A stretch of 64,000 nucleotides of DNA from Pleurodeles waltl. Its lineage: Eukaryota; Chordata; Amphibia; Caudata; Salamandridae. Every line of letters starts with the position of its first letter. Position 1 is the first letter of the stretch. A model generated the notes under the pieces. It was given only the letters and a program-made list of their open reading frames with translations. It ran no database searches and had not been told where the DNA came from. The stretch spans positions 1,022,213,066 to 1,022,277,065 of the forward strand of contig NC_090446.1 of the NCBI RefSeq assembly GCF_031143425.1, given 5' to 3'. Below are positions 21,403 through 33,773 of this stretch, one piece after another. Position numbers and translations under genes: made by a program.

Positions 21403-24400
21403 ATGACTTGCGGGGCTCGGACCTGGTTCTGTTACCCAGAATCCTTTGCAAACCTCAAAATTTGGCTAAAAAAACACATGTTCCTCAAATTTCTGTGGCA
21501 GAAAGTTCTGGAATCTGAGAGGAGCTACAAATTTCCTTCCACCCAGCGTTCCCCCAAGTCTCCCGATAAAAATGATACCTCACTTGCGTGGGTAGGCGTA
21601 GCGCCGGCGACAGGAAACACCCCAAAGCGCAACGTGGACACATCCTAAATTTTGGGAGAAAACAGAGGTGTTTCTTGCGAAGTGCCTACCTGTAGATTTT
21701 GGCCTCTAGCTCAGCCGGCACCTAGGGAAACCTACCAAATCTGTGCATTTCTGAAAACTAGAGACCTAGGGGAATCCAAGGAGGGGTGACTTGCGGGGCT
21801 CGGACCAGGTTCTGTTACCCAGAATCCTTTGCAAACCTCAAAATTTGGCTAAAAAAACACATGTTCCTCACATTTCTGTGGCAGAAAGTTCTGGAATCTG
21901 AGAGGAGCTACAAATTTCCTTCCACCCAGCGTTCCCCCAAGTCTCCCGATAAAAATGATACCTCACTTGCGTGGGTAGGCCTAGCGCCGGCGACAGGAAA
22001 CACCCCAAAGCGCAACGTGGACACATCCTAAATTTTGGAAAAAAACAGAGGTGTTTCTTGCGAAGTGCCTACCTGTAGATTTTGGCCTCTAGCTCAGCCG
22101 GCACCTAGGGAAACCTACCAAACCTGTGCATTTCTGAAAACTAGAGACCTAGGGGAATCCAAGGAGGGGTGACTTGCGGGGCTCGGACCAGGTTCTGTTA
22201 CCCAGAATCCTTTGCAAACCTCAAAATTTGGCTAAAAAACACACATGTTCCTCACATTTCTGTGGCAGAAAGTTCTGGAATCTGAGAGGAGCTACAAATT
22301 TCCTTCCACCCAGCGTTCCCCCAAGTCTCCCGATAAAAATGATACCTCACTTGCGTGGGTAGGCCTAGCGCCGGCGACAGGAAACACCCCAAAGCGCAAC
22401 GTGGACACATCCTAAATTTTGGAAAAAAACAGAGGTGTTTTTTGCGAAGTGCCTACCTGTAGATTTTGGCCTCTAGCTCAGCCGGCACCTAGGGAAACCT
22501 ACCAAACCTGTGCATTTCTGAAAACTAGAGACCTAGGGGAATCCAAGGAGGGGTGACTTGCGGGGCTCGGACCAGGTTCTGTTACCCAGAATCCTTTGCA
22601 AACCTCAAAATTTGGCTAAAAAACACACATGTTCCTCACATTTCTGTGGCAGAAAGTTCTGGAATCTGAGAGGAGCTACGAATTTCCTTCCACCCAGCGT
22701 TCCCCCAAGTCTCCCGATAAAAATGATACCTCACTTGCGTGGGTAGGCCTAGCGCCGGCGACAGGAAACACCCCAAAGCGCAACGTGGACACATCCTAAA
22801 TTTTGGAAAAAAACAGAGGTGTTTTTTGCGAAGTGCCTACCTGTAGATTTTGGCCTCTAGCTCAGCCGGCACCTAGGGAAACCTACCAAACCTGTGCATT
22901 TCTGAAAACTAGAGACCTAGGGGAATCCAAGGAGGGGTGACTTGTGGGGCTCGGACCAGGTTCTGTTACCCAGAATCCTTTGCAAACCTCAAAATTTGGC
23001 TAAAAAAACACATGTCCCTCACATTTCTGTGGCAGAAAGTTCTGGAATCTGAGAGGAGCTACAAATTTCCTTCCACCCAGCGTTCCCCCAAGTCTCCCGA
23101 TAAAAATGATACCTCACTTGCGTGGGTAGGCCTAGCGCCGGCGACAGGAAACACCCCAAAGCGCAACGTGGACACATCCTAAATTTTGGAAAAAAACAGA
23201 GGTGTTTTTTGCGAAGTGCCTACCTGTAGATTTTGGCCTCTAGCTCAGCCGGCACCTAGTGAAACCTACCAAACCTGTGCATTTCTGAAAACTAGAGACC
23301 TAGGGGAATCCAAGGAGGGGTGACTTGTGGGGCTCGGACCAGGTTCTGTTACCCAGAATCCTTTGCAAACCTCAAAATTTGGCTAAAAAAACACATGTTC
23401 CTCACATTTCTGTGGCAGAAAGTTCTGGAATCTGAGAGGAGCTACAAATTTCCTTCCACCCAGCGTTCCCCCAAGTCTCCCGATAAAAATGATACCTCAC
23501 TTGCGTGGGTAGGCCTAGCGCCGGCGACAGGAAACACCCCAAAGCGCAACGTGGACACATCCTAAATTTTGGAAAAAAACAGAGGTGTTTCTTGCGAAGT
23601 GCCTACCTGTAGATTTTGGCCTCTAGCTCAGCCGGCACCTAGGGAAACCTACCAAACCTGTGCATTTCTGAAAACTAGAGACCTAGGGGAATCCAAGGAG
23701 GGGTGACTTGCGGGGCTCGGACCAGGTTCTGTTACCCAGAATCCTTTGCAAACCTCAAAATTTGGCTAAAAAACACACATGTTCCTCACATTTCTGTGGC
23801 AGAAAGTTCTGGAATCTGAGAGGAGCTACAAATTTCCTTCCACCCAGCGTTCCCCCAAGTCTCCCGATAAAAATGATACCTCACTTGCGTGGGTAGGCCT
23901 AGCGCCGGCGACAGGAAACACCCCAAAGCGCAACGTGGACACATCCTAAATTTTGGAAAAAAACAGAGGTGTTTTTTGCGAAGTGCCTACCTGTAGATTT
24001 TGGCCTCTAGCTCAGCCGGCACCTAGGGAAACCTACCAAACCTGTGCATTTCTGAAAACTAGAGACCTAGGGGAATCCAAGGAGGGGTGACTTGCGGGGC
24101 TCGGACCAGGTTCTGTTACCCAGAATCCTTTGCAAACCTCAAAATTTGGCTAAAAAACACACATGTTCCTCACATTTCTGTGGCAGAAAGTTCTGGAATC
24201 TGAAAGGAGCTACGAATTTCCTTCCACCCAGCGTTCCCCCAAGTCTCCCGATAAAAATGATACCTCACTTGCGTGGGTAGGCCTAGCGCCGGCGACAGGA
24301 AACACCCCAAAGCGCAACGTGGACACATCCTAAATTTTGGAAAAAAACAGAGGTGTTTTTTGCGAAGTGCCTACCTGTAGATTTTGGCCTCTAGCTCAGC

Positions 24401-26385
24401 CGGCACCTAGGGAAACCTACCAAACCTGTGCATTTCTGAAAACTAGAGACCTAGGGGAATCCAAGGAGGGGTGACTTGTGGGGCTCGGACCAGGTTCTGT
24501 TACCCAGAATCCTTTGCAAACCTCAAAATTTGGCTAAAAAAACACATGTCCCTCACATTTCTGTGGCAGAAAGTTCTGGAATCTGAGAGGAGCTACAAAT
24601 TTCCTTCCACCCAGCGTTCCCCCAAGTCTCCCGATAAAAATGATACCTCACTTGCGTGGGTAGGCCTAGCGCCGGCGACAGGAAACACCCCAAAGCGCAA
24701 CGTGGACACATCCTAAATTTTGGAAAAAAACAGAGGTGTTTTTTGCGAAGTGCCTACCTGTAGATTTTGGCCTCTAGCTCAGCCGGCACCTAGTGAAACC
24801 TACCAAACCTGTGCATTTCTGAAAACTAGAGACCTAGGGGAATCCAAGGAGGGGTGACTTGTGGGGCTCGGACCAGGTTCTGTTACCCAGAATCCTTTGC
24901 AAACCTCAAAATTTGGCTAAAAAAACACATGTTCCTCACATTTCTGTGGCAGAAAGTTCTGGAATCTGAGAGGAGCTACAAATTTCCTTCCACCCAGCGT
25001 TCCCCCAAGTCTCCCGATAAAAATGATACCTCACTTGCGTGGGTAGGCCTAGCGCCGGCGACAGGAAACACCCCAAAGCGCAACGTGGACACATCCTAAA
25101 TTTTGGAAAAAAACAGAGGTGTTTTTTGCGAAGTGCATACCTGTAGACTTTGGCCTCTAGCTCAGCCGGCACCTAGGGAAACCTACCAAACCTGTGCATT
25201 TCTGAAAACTAGAGACCTAGGGGAATCCAAAGAGGGGTGACTTGCGGGGCTCGGACCAGGTTCTGTTACCCAGAATCCTTTGCAAACCTCAAAATTTGGC
25301 TAAAAAAACACATGTTCCTCACATTTCTGTGGCAGAAAGTTCTGGAATCTGAGAGGAGCTACAAATTTCCTTCCACCCAGCGTTCCCCCAAGTCTCCCGA
25401 TAAAAATGATACCTCACTTGCGTGGGTAGGCCTAGCGCCGGCGACAGGAAACACCCCAAAGCGCAACGTGGACACATCCTAAATTTTGGGAGAAAACAGA
25501 GGTGTTTTTTGCGAAGTGCCTACCTGTAGATTTTGGCCTCTAGCTCAGCCGGCACCTAGTGAAACCTACCAAACCTGTGCATTTCTGAAAACTAGAGACC
25601 TAGGGGAATCCAAGGAGGGGTGACTTGTGGGGCTCGGACCAGGTTCTGTTACCCAGAATCCTTTGCAAACCTCAAAATTTGGCTAAAAAAACACATGTTC
25701 CTCACATTTCTGTGGCAGAAAGTTCTGGAATCTGAGAGGAGCTACAAATTTCCTTCCACCCAGCGTTCCCCCAAGTCTCCCGATAAAAATGATACCTCAC
25801 TTGCGTGGGTAGGCCTAGCGCCGGCGACAGGAAACACCCCAAAGCGCAACGTGGACACATCCTAAATTTTGGAAAAAAACAGAGGTGTTTTTTGCGAAGT
25901 GCATACCTGTAGACTTTGGCCTCTAGCTCAGCCGGCACCTAGGGAAACCTACCAAACCTGTGCATTTCTGAAAACTAGAGACCTAGGGGAATCCAAAGAG
26001 GGGTGACTTGCGGGGCTCGGACCAGGTTCTGTTACCCAGAATCCTTTGCAAACCTCAAAATTTGGCTAAAAAAACACATGTTCCTCACATTTCTGTGGCA
26101 GAAAGTTCTGGAATCTGAGAGGAGCTACAAATTTCCTTCCACCCAGCGTTCCCCCAAGTCTCCCGATAAAAATGATACCTCACTTGCGTGGGTAGGCCTA
26201 GCGCCGGCGACAGGAAACACCCCAAAGCGCAACGTGGACACATCCTAAATTTTGGAAAAAAACAGAGGTGTTTTTTGCGAAGTGCCTACCTGTAGATTTT
26301 GGCCTCTAGCTCAGCCGGCACCTAGGGAAACCTACCAAACCTGTGCATTTCTGAAAACTAGAGACCTAGGGGAATCCAAGGAGGG
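21403..26385 (+). repeat. Higher-order repeat unit, copy 1 (13 monomers, 4983 bp)
   Basis: Variant monomers recur in the same order 4983 bp later. The GGGATGACTTGCGGGG/ACCTGG variant is at 21403 and 26386, the AAAAAACACACATG variant at 22174 and 27157, the ATGTCCCTCAC variant at 22937 and 27920, and the TGCATACCTGTAGACTTTGG variant near 25133 and 30116. Inside it a 4-monomer block (22174-23707) repeats directly at 23708, a 1534-bp step. A 2-monomer step of 766 bp links 24854/25620 and 25237/26003. Confidence 0.85.
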
Positions 26386-29300
26386 ATGACTTGCGGGGCT
26401 CGGACCTGGTTCTGTTACCCAGAATCCTTTGCAAACCTCAAAATTTGGCTAAAAAAACACATGTTCCTCAAATTTCTGTGGCAGAAAGTTCTGGAATCTG
26501 AGAGGAGCTACAAATTTCCTTCCACCCAGCGTTCCCCCAAGTCTCCCGATAAAAATGATACCTCACTTGCGTGGGTAGGCGTAGCGCCGGCGACAGGAAA
26601 CACCCCAAAGCGCAACGTGGACACATCCTAAATTTTGGGAGAAAACAGAGGTGTTTCTTGCGAAGTGCCTACCTGTAGATTTTGGCCTCTAGCTCAGCCG
26701 GCACCTAGGGAAACCTACCAAATCTGTGCATTTCTGAAAACTAGAGACCTAGGGGAATCCAAGGAGGGGTGACTTGCGGGGCTCGGACCAGGTTCTGTTA
26801 CCCAGAATCCTTTGCAAACCTCAAAATTTGGCTAAAAAAACACATGTTCCTCACATTTCTGTGGCAGAAAGTTCTGGAATCTGAGAGGAGCTACAAATTT
26901 CCTTCCACCCAGCGTTCCCCCAAGTCTCCCGATAAAAATGATACCTCACTTGCGTGGGTAGGCCTAGCGCCAGCGACAGGAAACACCCCAAAGCGCAACG
27001 TGGACACATCCTAAATTTTGGAAAAAAACAGAGGTGTTTCTTGCGAAGTGCCTACCTGTAGATTTTGGCCTCTAGCTCAGCCGGCACCTAGGGAAACCTA
27101 CCAAACCTGTGCATTTCTGAAAACTAGAGACCTAGGGGAATCCAAGGAGGGGTGACTTGCGGGGCTCGGACCAGGTTCTGTTACCCAGAATCCTTTGCAA
27201 ACCTCAAAATTTGGCTAAAAAACACACATGTTCCTCACATTTCTGTGGCAGAAAGTTCTGGAATCTGAGAGGAGCTACAAATTTCCTTCCACCCAGCGTT
27301 CCCCCAAGTCTCCCGATAAAAATGATACCTCACTTGCGTGGGTAGGCCTAGCGCCGGCGACAGGAAACACCCCAAAGCGCAACGTGGACACATCCTAAAT
27401 TTTGGAAAAAAACAGAGGTGTTTTTTGCGAAGTGCCTACCTGTAGATTTTGGCCTCTAGCTCAGCCGGCACCTAGGGAAACCTACCAAACCTGTGCATTT
27501 CTGAAAACTAGAGACCTAGGGGAATCCAAGGAGGGGTGACTTGCGGGGCTCGGACCAGGTTCTGTTACCCAGAATCCTTTGCAAACCTCAAAATTTGGCT
27601 AAAAAACACACATGTTCCTCACATTTCTGTGGCAGAAAGTTCTGGAATCTGAGAGGAGCTACGAATTTCCTTCCACCCAGCGTTCCCCCAAGTCTCCCGA
27701 TAAAAATGATACCTCACTTGCGTGGGTAGGCCTAGCGCCGGCGACAGGAAACACCCCAAAGCGCAACGTGGACACATCCTAAATTTTGGAAAAAAACAGA
27801 GGTGTTTTTTGCGAAGTGCCTACCTGTAGATTTTGGCCTCTAGCTCAGCCGGCACCTAGGGAAACCTACCAAACCTGTGAATTTCTGAAAACTAGAGACC
27901 TAGGGGAATCCAAGGAGGGGTGACTTGTGGGGCTCGGACCAGGTTCTGTTACCCAGAATCCTTTGCAAACCTCAAAATTTGGCTAAAAAAACACATGTCC
28001 CTCACATTTCTGTGGCAGAAAGTTCTGGAATCTGAGAGGAGCTACAAATTTCCTTCCACCCAGCGTTCCCCCAAGTCTCCCGATAAAAATGATACCTCAC
28101 TTGCGTGGGTAGGCCTAGCGCCGGCGACAGGAAACACCCCAAAGCGCAACGTGGACACATCCTAAATTTTGGAAAAAAACAGAGGTGTTTTTTGCGAAGT
28201 GCCTACCTGTAGATTTTGGCCTCTAGCTCAGCCGGCACCTAGTGAAACCTACCAAACCTGTGCATTTCTGAAAACTAGAGACCTAGGGGAATCCAAGGAG
28301 GGGTGACTTGTGGGGCTCGGACCAGGTTCTGTTACCCAGAATCCTTTGCAAACCTCAAAATTTGGCTAAAAAAACACATGTTCCTCACATTTCTGTGGCA
28401 GAAAGTTCTGGAATCTGAGAGGAGCTACAAATTTCCTTCCACCCAGCGTTCCCCCAAGTCTCCCGATAAAAATGATACCTCACTTGCGTGGGTAGGCCTA
28501 GCGCCGGCGACAGGAAACACCCCAAAGCGCAACGTGGACACATCCTAAATTTTGGAAAAAAACAGAGGTGTTTCTTGCGAAGTGCCTACCTGTAGATTTT
28601 GGCCTCTAGCTCAGCCGGCACCTAGGGAAACCTACCAAACCTGTGCATTTCTGAAAACTAGAGACCTAGGGGAATCCAAGGAGGGGTGACTTGCGGGGCT
28701 CGGACCAGGTTCTGTTACCCAGAATCCTTTGCAAACCTCAAAATTTGGCTAAAAAACACACATGTTCCTCACATTTCTGTGGCAGAAAGTTCTGGAATCT
28801 GAGAGGAGCTACAAATTTCCTTCCACCCAGCGTTCCCCCAAGTCTCCCGATAAAAATGATACCTCACTTGCGTGGGTAGGCCTAGCGCCGGCGACAGGAA
28901 ACACCCCAAAGCGCAACGTGGACACATCCTAAATTTTGGAAAAAAACAGAGGTGTTTTTTGCGAAGTGCCTACCTGTAGATTTTGGCCTCTAGCTCAGCC
29001 GGCACCTAGGGAAACCTACCAAACCTGTGCATTTCTGAAAACTAGAGACCTAGGGGAATCCAAGGAGGGGTGACTTGCGGGGCTCGGACCAGGTTCTGTT
29101 ACCCAGAATCCTTTGCAAACCTCAAAATTTGGCTAAAAAACACACATGTTCCTCACATTTCTGTGGCAGAAAGTTCTGGAATCTGAGAGGAGCTACGAAT
29201 TTCCTTCCACCCAGCGTTCCCCCAAGTCTCCCGATAAAAATGATACCTCACTTGCGTGGGTAGGCCTAGCGCCGGCGACAGGAAACACCCCAAAGCGCAA

Positions 29301-30830
29301 CGTGGACACATCCTAAATTTTGGAAAAAAACAGAGGTGTTTTTTGCGAAGTGCCTACCTGTAGATTTTGGCCTCTAGCTCAGCCGGCACCTAGGGAAACC
29401 TACCAAACCTGTGCATTTCTGAAAACTAGAGACCTAGGGGAATCCAAGGAGGGGTGACTTGTGGGGCTCGGACCAGGTTCTGTTACCCAGAATCCTTTGC
29501 AAACCTCAAAATTTGGCTAAAAAAACACATGTCCCTCACATTTCTGTGGCAGAAAGTTCTGGACTCTGAGAGGAGCTACAAATTTCCTTCCACCCAGCGT
29601 TCCCCCAAGTCTCCCGATAAAAATGATACCTCACTTGCGTGGGTAGGCCTAGCGCCGGCGACAGGAAACACCCCAAAGCGCAACGTGGACACATCCTAAA
29701 TTTTGGAAAAAAACAGAGGTGTTTTTTGCGAAGTGCCTACCTGTAGATTTTGGCCTCTAGCTCAGCCGGCACCTAGTGAAACCTACCAAACCTGTGCATT
29801 TCTGAAAACTAGAGACCTAGGGGAATCCAAGGAGGGGTGACTTGTGGGGCTCGGACCAGGTTCTGTTACCCAGAATCCTTTGCAAACCTCAAAATTTGGC
29901 TAAAAAAACACATGTTCCTCACATTTCTGTGGCAGAAAGTTCTGGAATCTGAGAGGAGCTACAAATTTCCTTCCACCCAGCGTTCCCCCAAGTCTCCCGA
30001 TAAAAATGATACCTCACTTGCGTGGGTAGGCCTAGCGCCGGCGACAGGAAACACCCCAAAGCGCAACGTGGACACATCCTAAATTTTGGAAAAAAACAGA
30101 GGTGTTTTTTGCGAAGTGCATACCTGTAGACTTTGGCCTCTAGCTCAGCCGGCACCTAGGGAAACCTACCAAACCTGTGCATTTCTGAAAACTAGAGACC
30201 TAGGGGAATCCAAAGAGGGGTGACTTGCGGGGCTCGGACCAGGTTCTGTTACCCAGAATCCTTTGCAAACCTCAAAATTTGGCTAAAAAAACACATGTTC
30301 CTCACATTTCTGTGGCAGAAAGTTCTGGAATCTGAGAGGAGCTACAAATTTCCTTCCACCCAGCGTTCCCCCAAGTCTCCCGATAAAAATGATACCTCAC
30401 TTGCGTGGGTAGGCCTAGCGCCGGCGACAGGAAACACCCCAAAGCGCAACGTGGACACATCCTAAATTTTGGGAGAAAACAGAGGTGTTTTTTGCGAAGT
30501 GACTACCTGTAGATTTTGGCCTCTAGCTCAGCCGGCACCTAGGGAAACCTACCAAACCTGTGCATTTCTGAAAACTAGAGACCTAGGGGAATCCAAGGAG
30601 GGTTGACTTGCGGGGCTCGCACCAGGTTCTGTTACCCAGAATCCTTTGCAAACCTCAAAATTTGGCTAAAAAAACACATGCTCCTCACATTTTTGTGGCA
30701 GAAAGTTCTGGAATCTGAGAGGAGCTACAAATTTCCTTCCACCCAGCGTTCCCCCAAGTCTCCCGATAAAAATGATACCTCACTTGCGTGGGTAGGCCTA
30801 GCGCCCGCAACAGGAAACGCCCCAAAACGC
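26386..30830 (+). repeat. Higher-order repeat unit, copy 2 (incomplete)
   Basis: It follows the variant order of copy 1 for about 12 monomers, then passes into diverged monomers. Private differences include GCGCCAGCGAC near 26969, CTGTGAATTTCTG near 27877 and GGACTCTGAG near 29570, so it is not an exact duplicate of copy 1. Confidence 0.8.
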
Positions 30831-31280
30831 AACGTGGACACATCCCATTTTTTGAAAGAAAACAGTGCCTACCTGTGAATTTTGGCCTGTAGCTCACCCG
30901 ACACCTAGGGAAACCTACCAAACCTGTGCATTTCTGAAAACTAGAGACCTAGGGGAATCCAAGATGGGGTGACTTGCGCGGCTCGGACCAGGTTCTGTTA
31001 CCCAGAATCCTTTGCAAACCTCATAATGTGACTAAAAAAACACATGTTCCTCACATTTCTGTGGCAGAAAGTTCTGAGAGGAGCCACAAATTTCCTTCCA
31101 CCCAGCGTTCCCCTAAGTCTCTCAATAAAAATGGTACCTCACTTCTGTGGGTAGGCCTAGCGCCCACGAAAGGAAATGGCCCAAAACACAACGTGGACAG
31201 AACATATTTTTTCACAGAAAACAGAGGTGTTTTTTGCAAAGTGCCTACCTGTGGAGTTTGGCCTCTAGCTCAGCCGGCCC

Positions 31281-32384
31281 CGGGAGGGGGGGGCAAAAAT
31301 GCCCTAAAATAATTTTGCCTCCCCCAGCCCCCACCCCCCCCGGGAGCGACCCTTGCCTAAGGGGTCGCTCCCCCTGCGTGACATTGACGCCAAAAAACAA
31401 ATCCCAGGTGCCTAGTGGTTTCTGCCCCCTTGGGGGCAGATTGACCTAAAATCTGCCAATCTGCCCCCAAGGGGGGCAGAAATGGCATAAATACAATTTG
31501 CCCCCCAGGGGAGCGACCCTTGCCTGATGGGTCGCTCCCCATCTCGAAAAAACCAAACAAACAAAAAAAAAACAACACAACAAAAAAAAATTCCCTGGTG
31601 CCTAGAGGGTTCTGCCCCCCCTGGGGGCAGTTCGGCCTAATAATAGGCCGATCTGCCCCCAGAGGGGGCAGAAATGGCCTAAAATAAATTTGCCCCCCCA
31701 GCCCCCAACCCCCCCCGGGAGCGACCCTTGCCTACGGGGTCGCTCCCCCTGCGTGACATTGGCGCCAAAAATCAAATCCCAGGTGCCTAGTGGTTTCTGC
31801 CCCCTTGGGGGCAGATTGACCTAAAATCTGCCAATCTGCCCCCAAGGGGGGCAGAAATGGCCTAAATACAATTTGCCCCCCAGGGGAGCGACCCTTGCCT
31901 GATGGGTCGCTCCCCATCTCTAAAAAAAAAAACAACAACAAAAAAAATAAAAAAAAAAAAAAAAATTGCCCTGGCGCATAGAGGTTTCTGCCCCCAGGGA
32001 GCGACCCTTGCCTAAGGGGTCGCTCCCTTTGCGTGAAATTCACGCAAAGAAAAAATTCCCTGGTGTCTAGTGGTTTCTACCCCCCTTGGGGGCAGATTGG
32101 CCTCATCAAAATAGGCCAATCTGCCCCCAAGGGGGGCAGAAATGGCCAAAATATAATTTTCCCCCAAGGGGAGCGACCCTTGCCTAAGGAGTCGCTCCCC
32201 ACCAAAAAAAAAAGAAATGAAACATAAAAAAAAAAATATGGTCCCTGGTGCCTAGAGGTTTCTGCCCCCCCTGGGGGCAGAAAAGGCCTTCTCAAAAAAA
32301 TGCCCCCCCTGGGAGCGACCCTTGCCCAAGGGGTCGCTCCCTTTTGTGTGTTTCAATAAAAAAAAAAAAATCCCTGGTGTCTAG
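31281..32384 (+). repeat. GC-rich tandem region with GGAGCGACC hairpins
   Basis: Seven copies of a hairpin built on GGAGCGACCCTTGCC...GGTCGCTCC occur (near 31341, 31512, 31718, 31884, 31998, 32168 and 32310). They alternate with TCTGCCCCC...GGGGGCAGA hairpins and A-rich spacers. Unit length varies from about 115 to 205 bp. The same units, inverted, occur at 39546-39839 and 48096-48837. The frames here are composition artefacts. Confidence 0.9.
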
Positions 32385-32810
32385 TGGGGTTTCAAAAGCC
32401 GGATTGCAAGCAATCCGGCTTTTTAAACCCTCGGAGGGACTTCAAAGGGAAGGAAATACTTTTCCTTCCCTTTGAAGCCCCTCCGGGCCTCCCAAGTGAT
32501 TGAAAAAGAAATGCTTTTGCATTTCTTTTTCAATCGCGCTGGAAGCAGAGCTTCCAGCGCGACTAGGGAGGCCCCTGTGACAAATCAGCGTGCGCTCGCG
32601 CGCTGATGTCACAGGGGGGGGTGGGGGGGGTCGGGGGTGGAAGGGGAAGGACTTCCCCTTCCATCCCGACTTGGGGGGGGAAGGGGGGTGCACGGGGGGC
32701 GCGCTAGCGCGCCCCCAAGTTCCCCTGTGCCTAGGACGAGATGATCTCGTCCAAGGCACAGGGGAACTGTAGCCTTGGACGAGATCATCTCGTCCAAGGC
32801 ACAGAAGGGG
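32385..32810 (+). repeat. Chain of hairpins ending in the right terminal inverted repeat
   Basis: Successive inverted repeats are AAAGCCGGATTGCAAGCAATCCGGCTTT in parts (32394-32424), a 50-bp hairpin around 32430-32487, nested hairpins at 32487-32575, CCTGTGACA...TGTCACAGG (32573-32617), GGAAGGGGAAGGACTTCC-type (32636-32668), GCGCGCTAGCGCGC (32699-32712), and two GGACGAGATSATCTCGTCC palindromes (32734-32755 and 32774-32797). The last lies just inside the terminus. G-runs at 32606-32640 could form a quadruplex. Confidence 0.85.
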
Positions 32811-33102
32811 TTAAAAAAGATACTCCAGAGTCTCCTTCAGTACTGTAGAGTTGCAGGAAGGACTACTAATTTAGTTTAAGTGAGGCACTATTGGTACAAG
32901 AGGCAGAGCAGCCCAGGCAGCAGCGCTCAGGAGTCATGATCCAGATGAGCTGAGAAGGTGTTTGTTACAGCAGCAATTTCGCATTTGGAAGGCCTGACCT
33001 ATTTCTGCCCAGGATCACAAAGAGTATCAGTTCGGTATGGTGAGGGTGGTCAGCTCTGTGGTGCAGGGAGCTTAAGTGGTACAGCTGTACAGGTGTAAGT
33101 GT
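32811..33102. other. No recognised feature
   Basis: Unassigned sequence following the right TTAA of the satellite-bearing element. Confidence 0.45.
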
Positions 33103-33475
33103 TGTAGTGAATCCTAGTTTGTTTTAATGGGATTACAGGAGTTAGTTTAGCCTTTGGCTTGCAGACTCGTGCCCCCGTCACCTAGTGACTTTTAACCTAC
33201 TTAGCTTGCTCTGTCTTAACCTATTTAATTATTTAATTAATCTAAGATGGCTGCCTTGTTTATAGTTAGGCCACTTGTTATGCTTTGCATTATCAGTGCC
33301 ACCACGCTAAGGTGTCAAGATCAATCAACAAAGACAAACAAACAGTAGGTGTTCACACTTAAAGATTTTCCCTCTCTATACTTTCGAGGGATTTGTTTAT
33401 AATAATTGCCGTTCCAAGCATGTCTGTTATCTATTGTTTGGGAACACACCTACGTCAGGGGTCCTGGTAGATCTG

Positions 33476-33483
33476 TATAAATA
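33476..33483 (+). promoter_or_regulatory. TATA box
   Basis: TATAAATA lies about 300 bp upstream of the small ORF and 410 bp upstream of a polyadenylation signal. Transcription would start near 33505. Confidence 0.5.
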
Positions 33484-33773
33484 CATTGCACTTTAGACAG
33501 ATAATCAGAGGGATTCCGACCAGAGGGCATTGCCATCATCACGGATACCGATGCTGCACGTCGTCTTGACGCTGACCCAGTCTTCGTGTCCCTGCGGAGT
33601 CTGAGATAAAGACCTCATTCCAAGGTAACGAGGGTTGGGGGCTCCTCTCATGGACATAGCATTGGCAAATTAGGTTTAACAAACTCAGCTCTCCTTTAGG
33701 TAGGAGGTTAGGCCTCTCGCATTAGGGTATTAGGGCATATTACATCTTGTAAGTCTTTTACATGCATTGCAAG

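Larger units (their letters stand above)
21168..31280 (+). repeat. 383-bp satellite array, about 26 monomers
   Basis: Each monomer carries GTTCCCCCAAGTCTCCCG, CCCGATAAAAATGATACC, CACCCCAAAGCGCAACGTGG, CTCTAGCTCAGCCGGCACC and GGGGCTCGGACC. The same landmark recurs every 383 or 384 bp from 21403 to 30603. Central monomers differ at only a few sites. The last two (about 30800-31280) are clearly diverged and partly deleted. Repeated open frames of 62-81 codons reflect a monomer with few stops; I find no domain in them and do not call genes. Confidence 0.95.
20098..32810 (+). mobile_element. Non-autonomous piggyBac-type element carrying a satellite array, 12.7 kb
   Basis: TTAA lies on both sides. 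The inverted ends are CCCCTTCGCTGCC and, on the reverse strand, CCCCTTCTGTGCC. These resemble the CCYTTT..TGCC ends of Uribo-like amphibian piggyBac elements (family knowledge). The order inside is a 1.07-kb non-coding arm, about 26 satellite monomers, a GC-rich tandem region, a block of hairpins and the subterminal palindromes. A second copy with the same order and junctions lies inverted at 39131-53488, so this is a defined element and not a chance assembly. It has no transposase. The many 62-91 codon frames inside are satellite by-products. Confidence 0.75.

Noticed and set aside
21403..30878. Array of 62-91 codon open frames starting MTCGARTRFCYPES or MRGSDQVLLPRILC, like a repeated peptide gene family
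   Set aside because: They recur with the 383-bp satellite period, change frame with single-base differences, have no upstream signals and no domain; they are by-products of a stop-poor monomer.
21168..31280. CRISPR-like array
   Set aside because: Repeats are 383 bp and contiguous with no short variable spacers; the context is a eukaryotic transposon.
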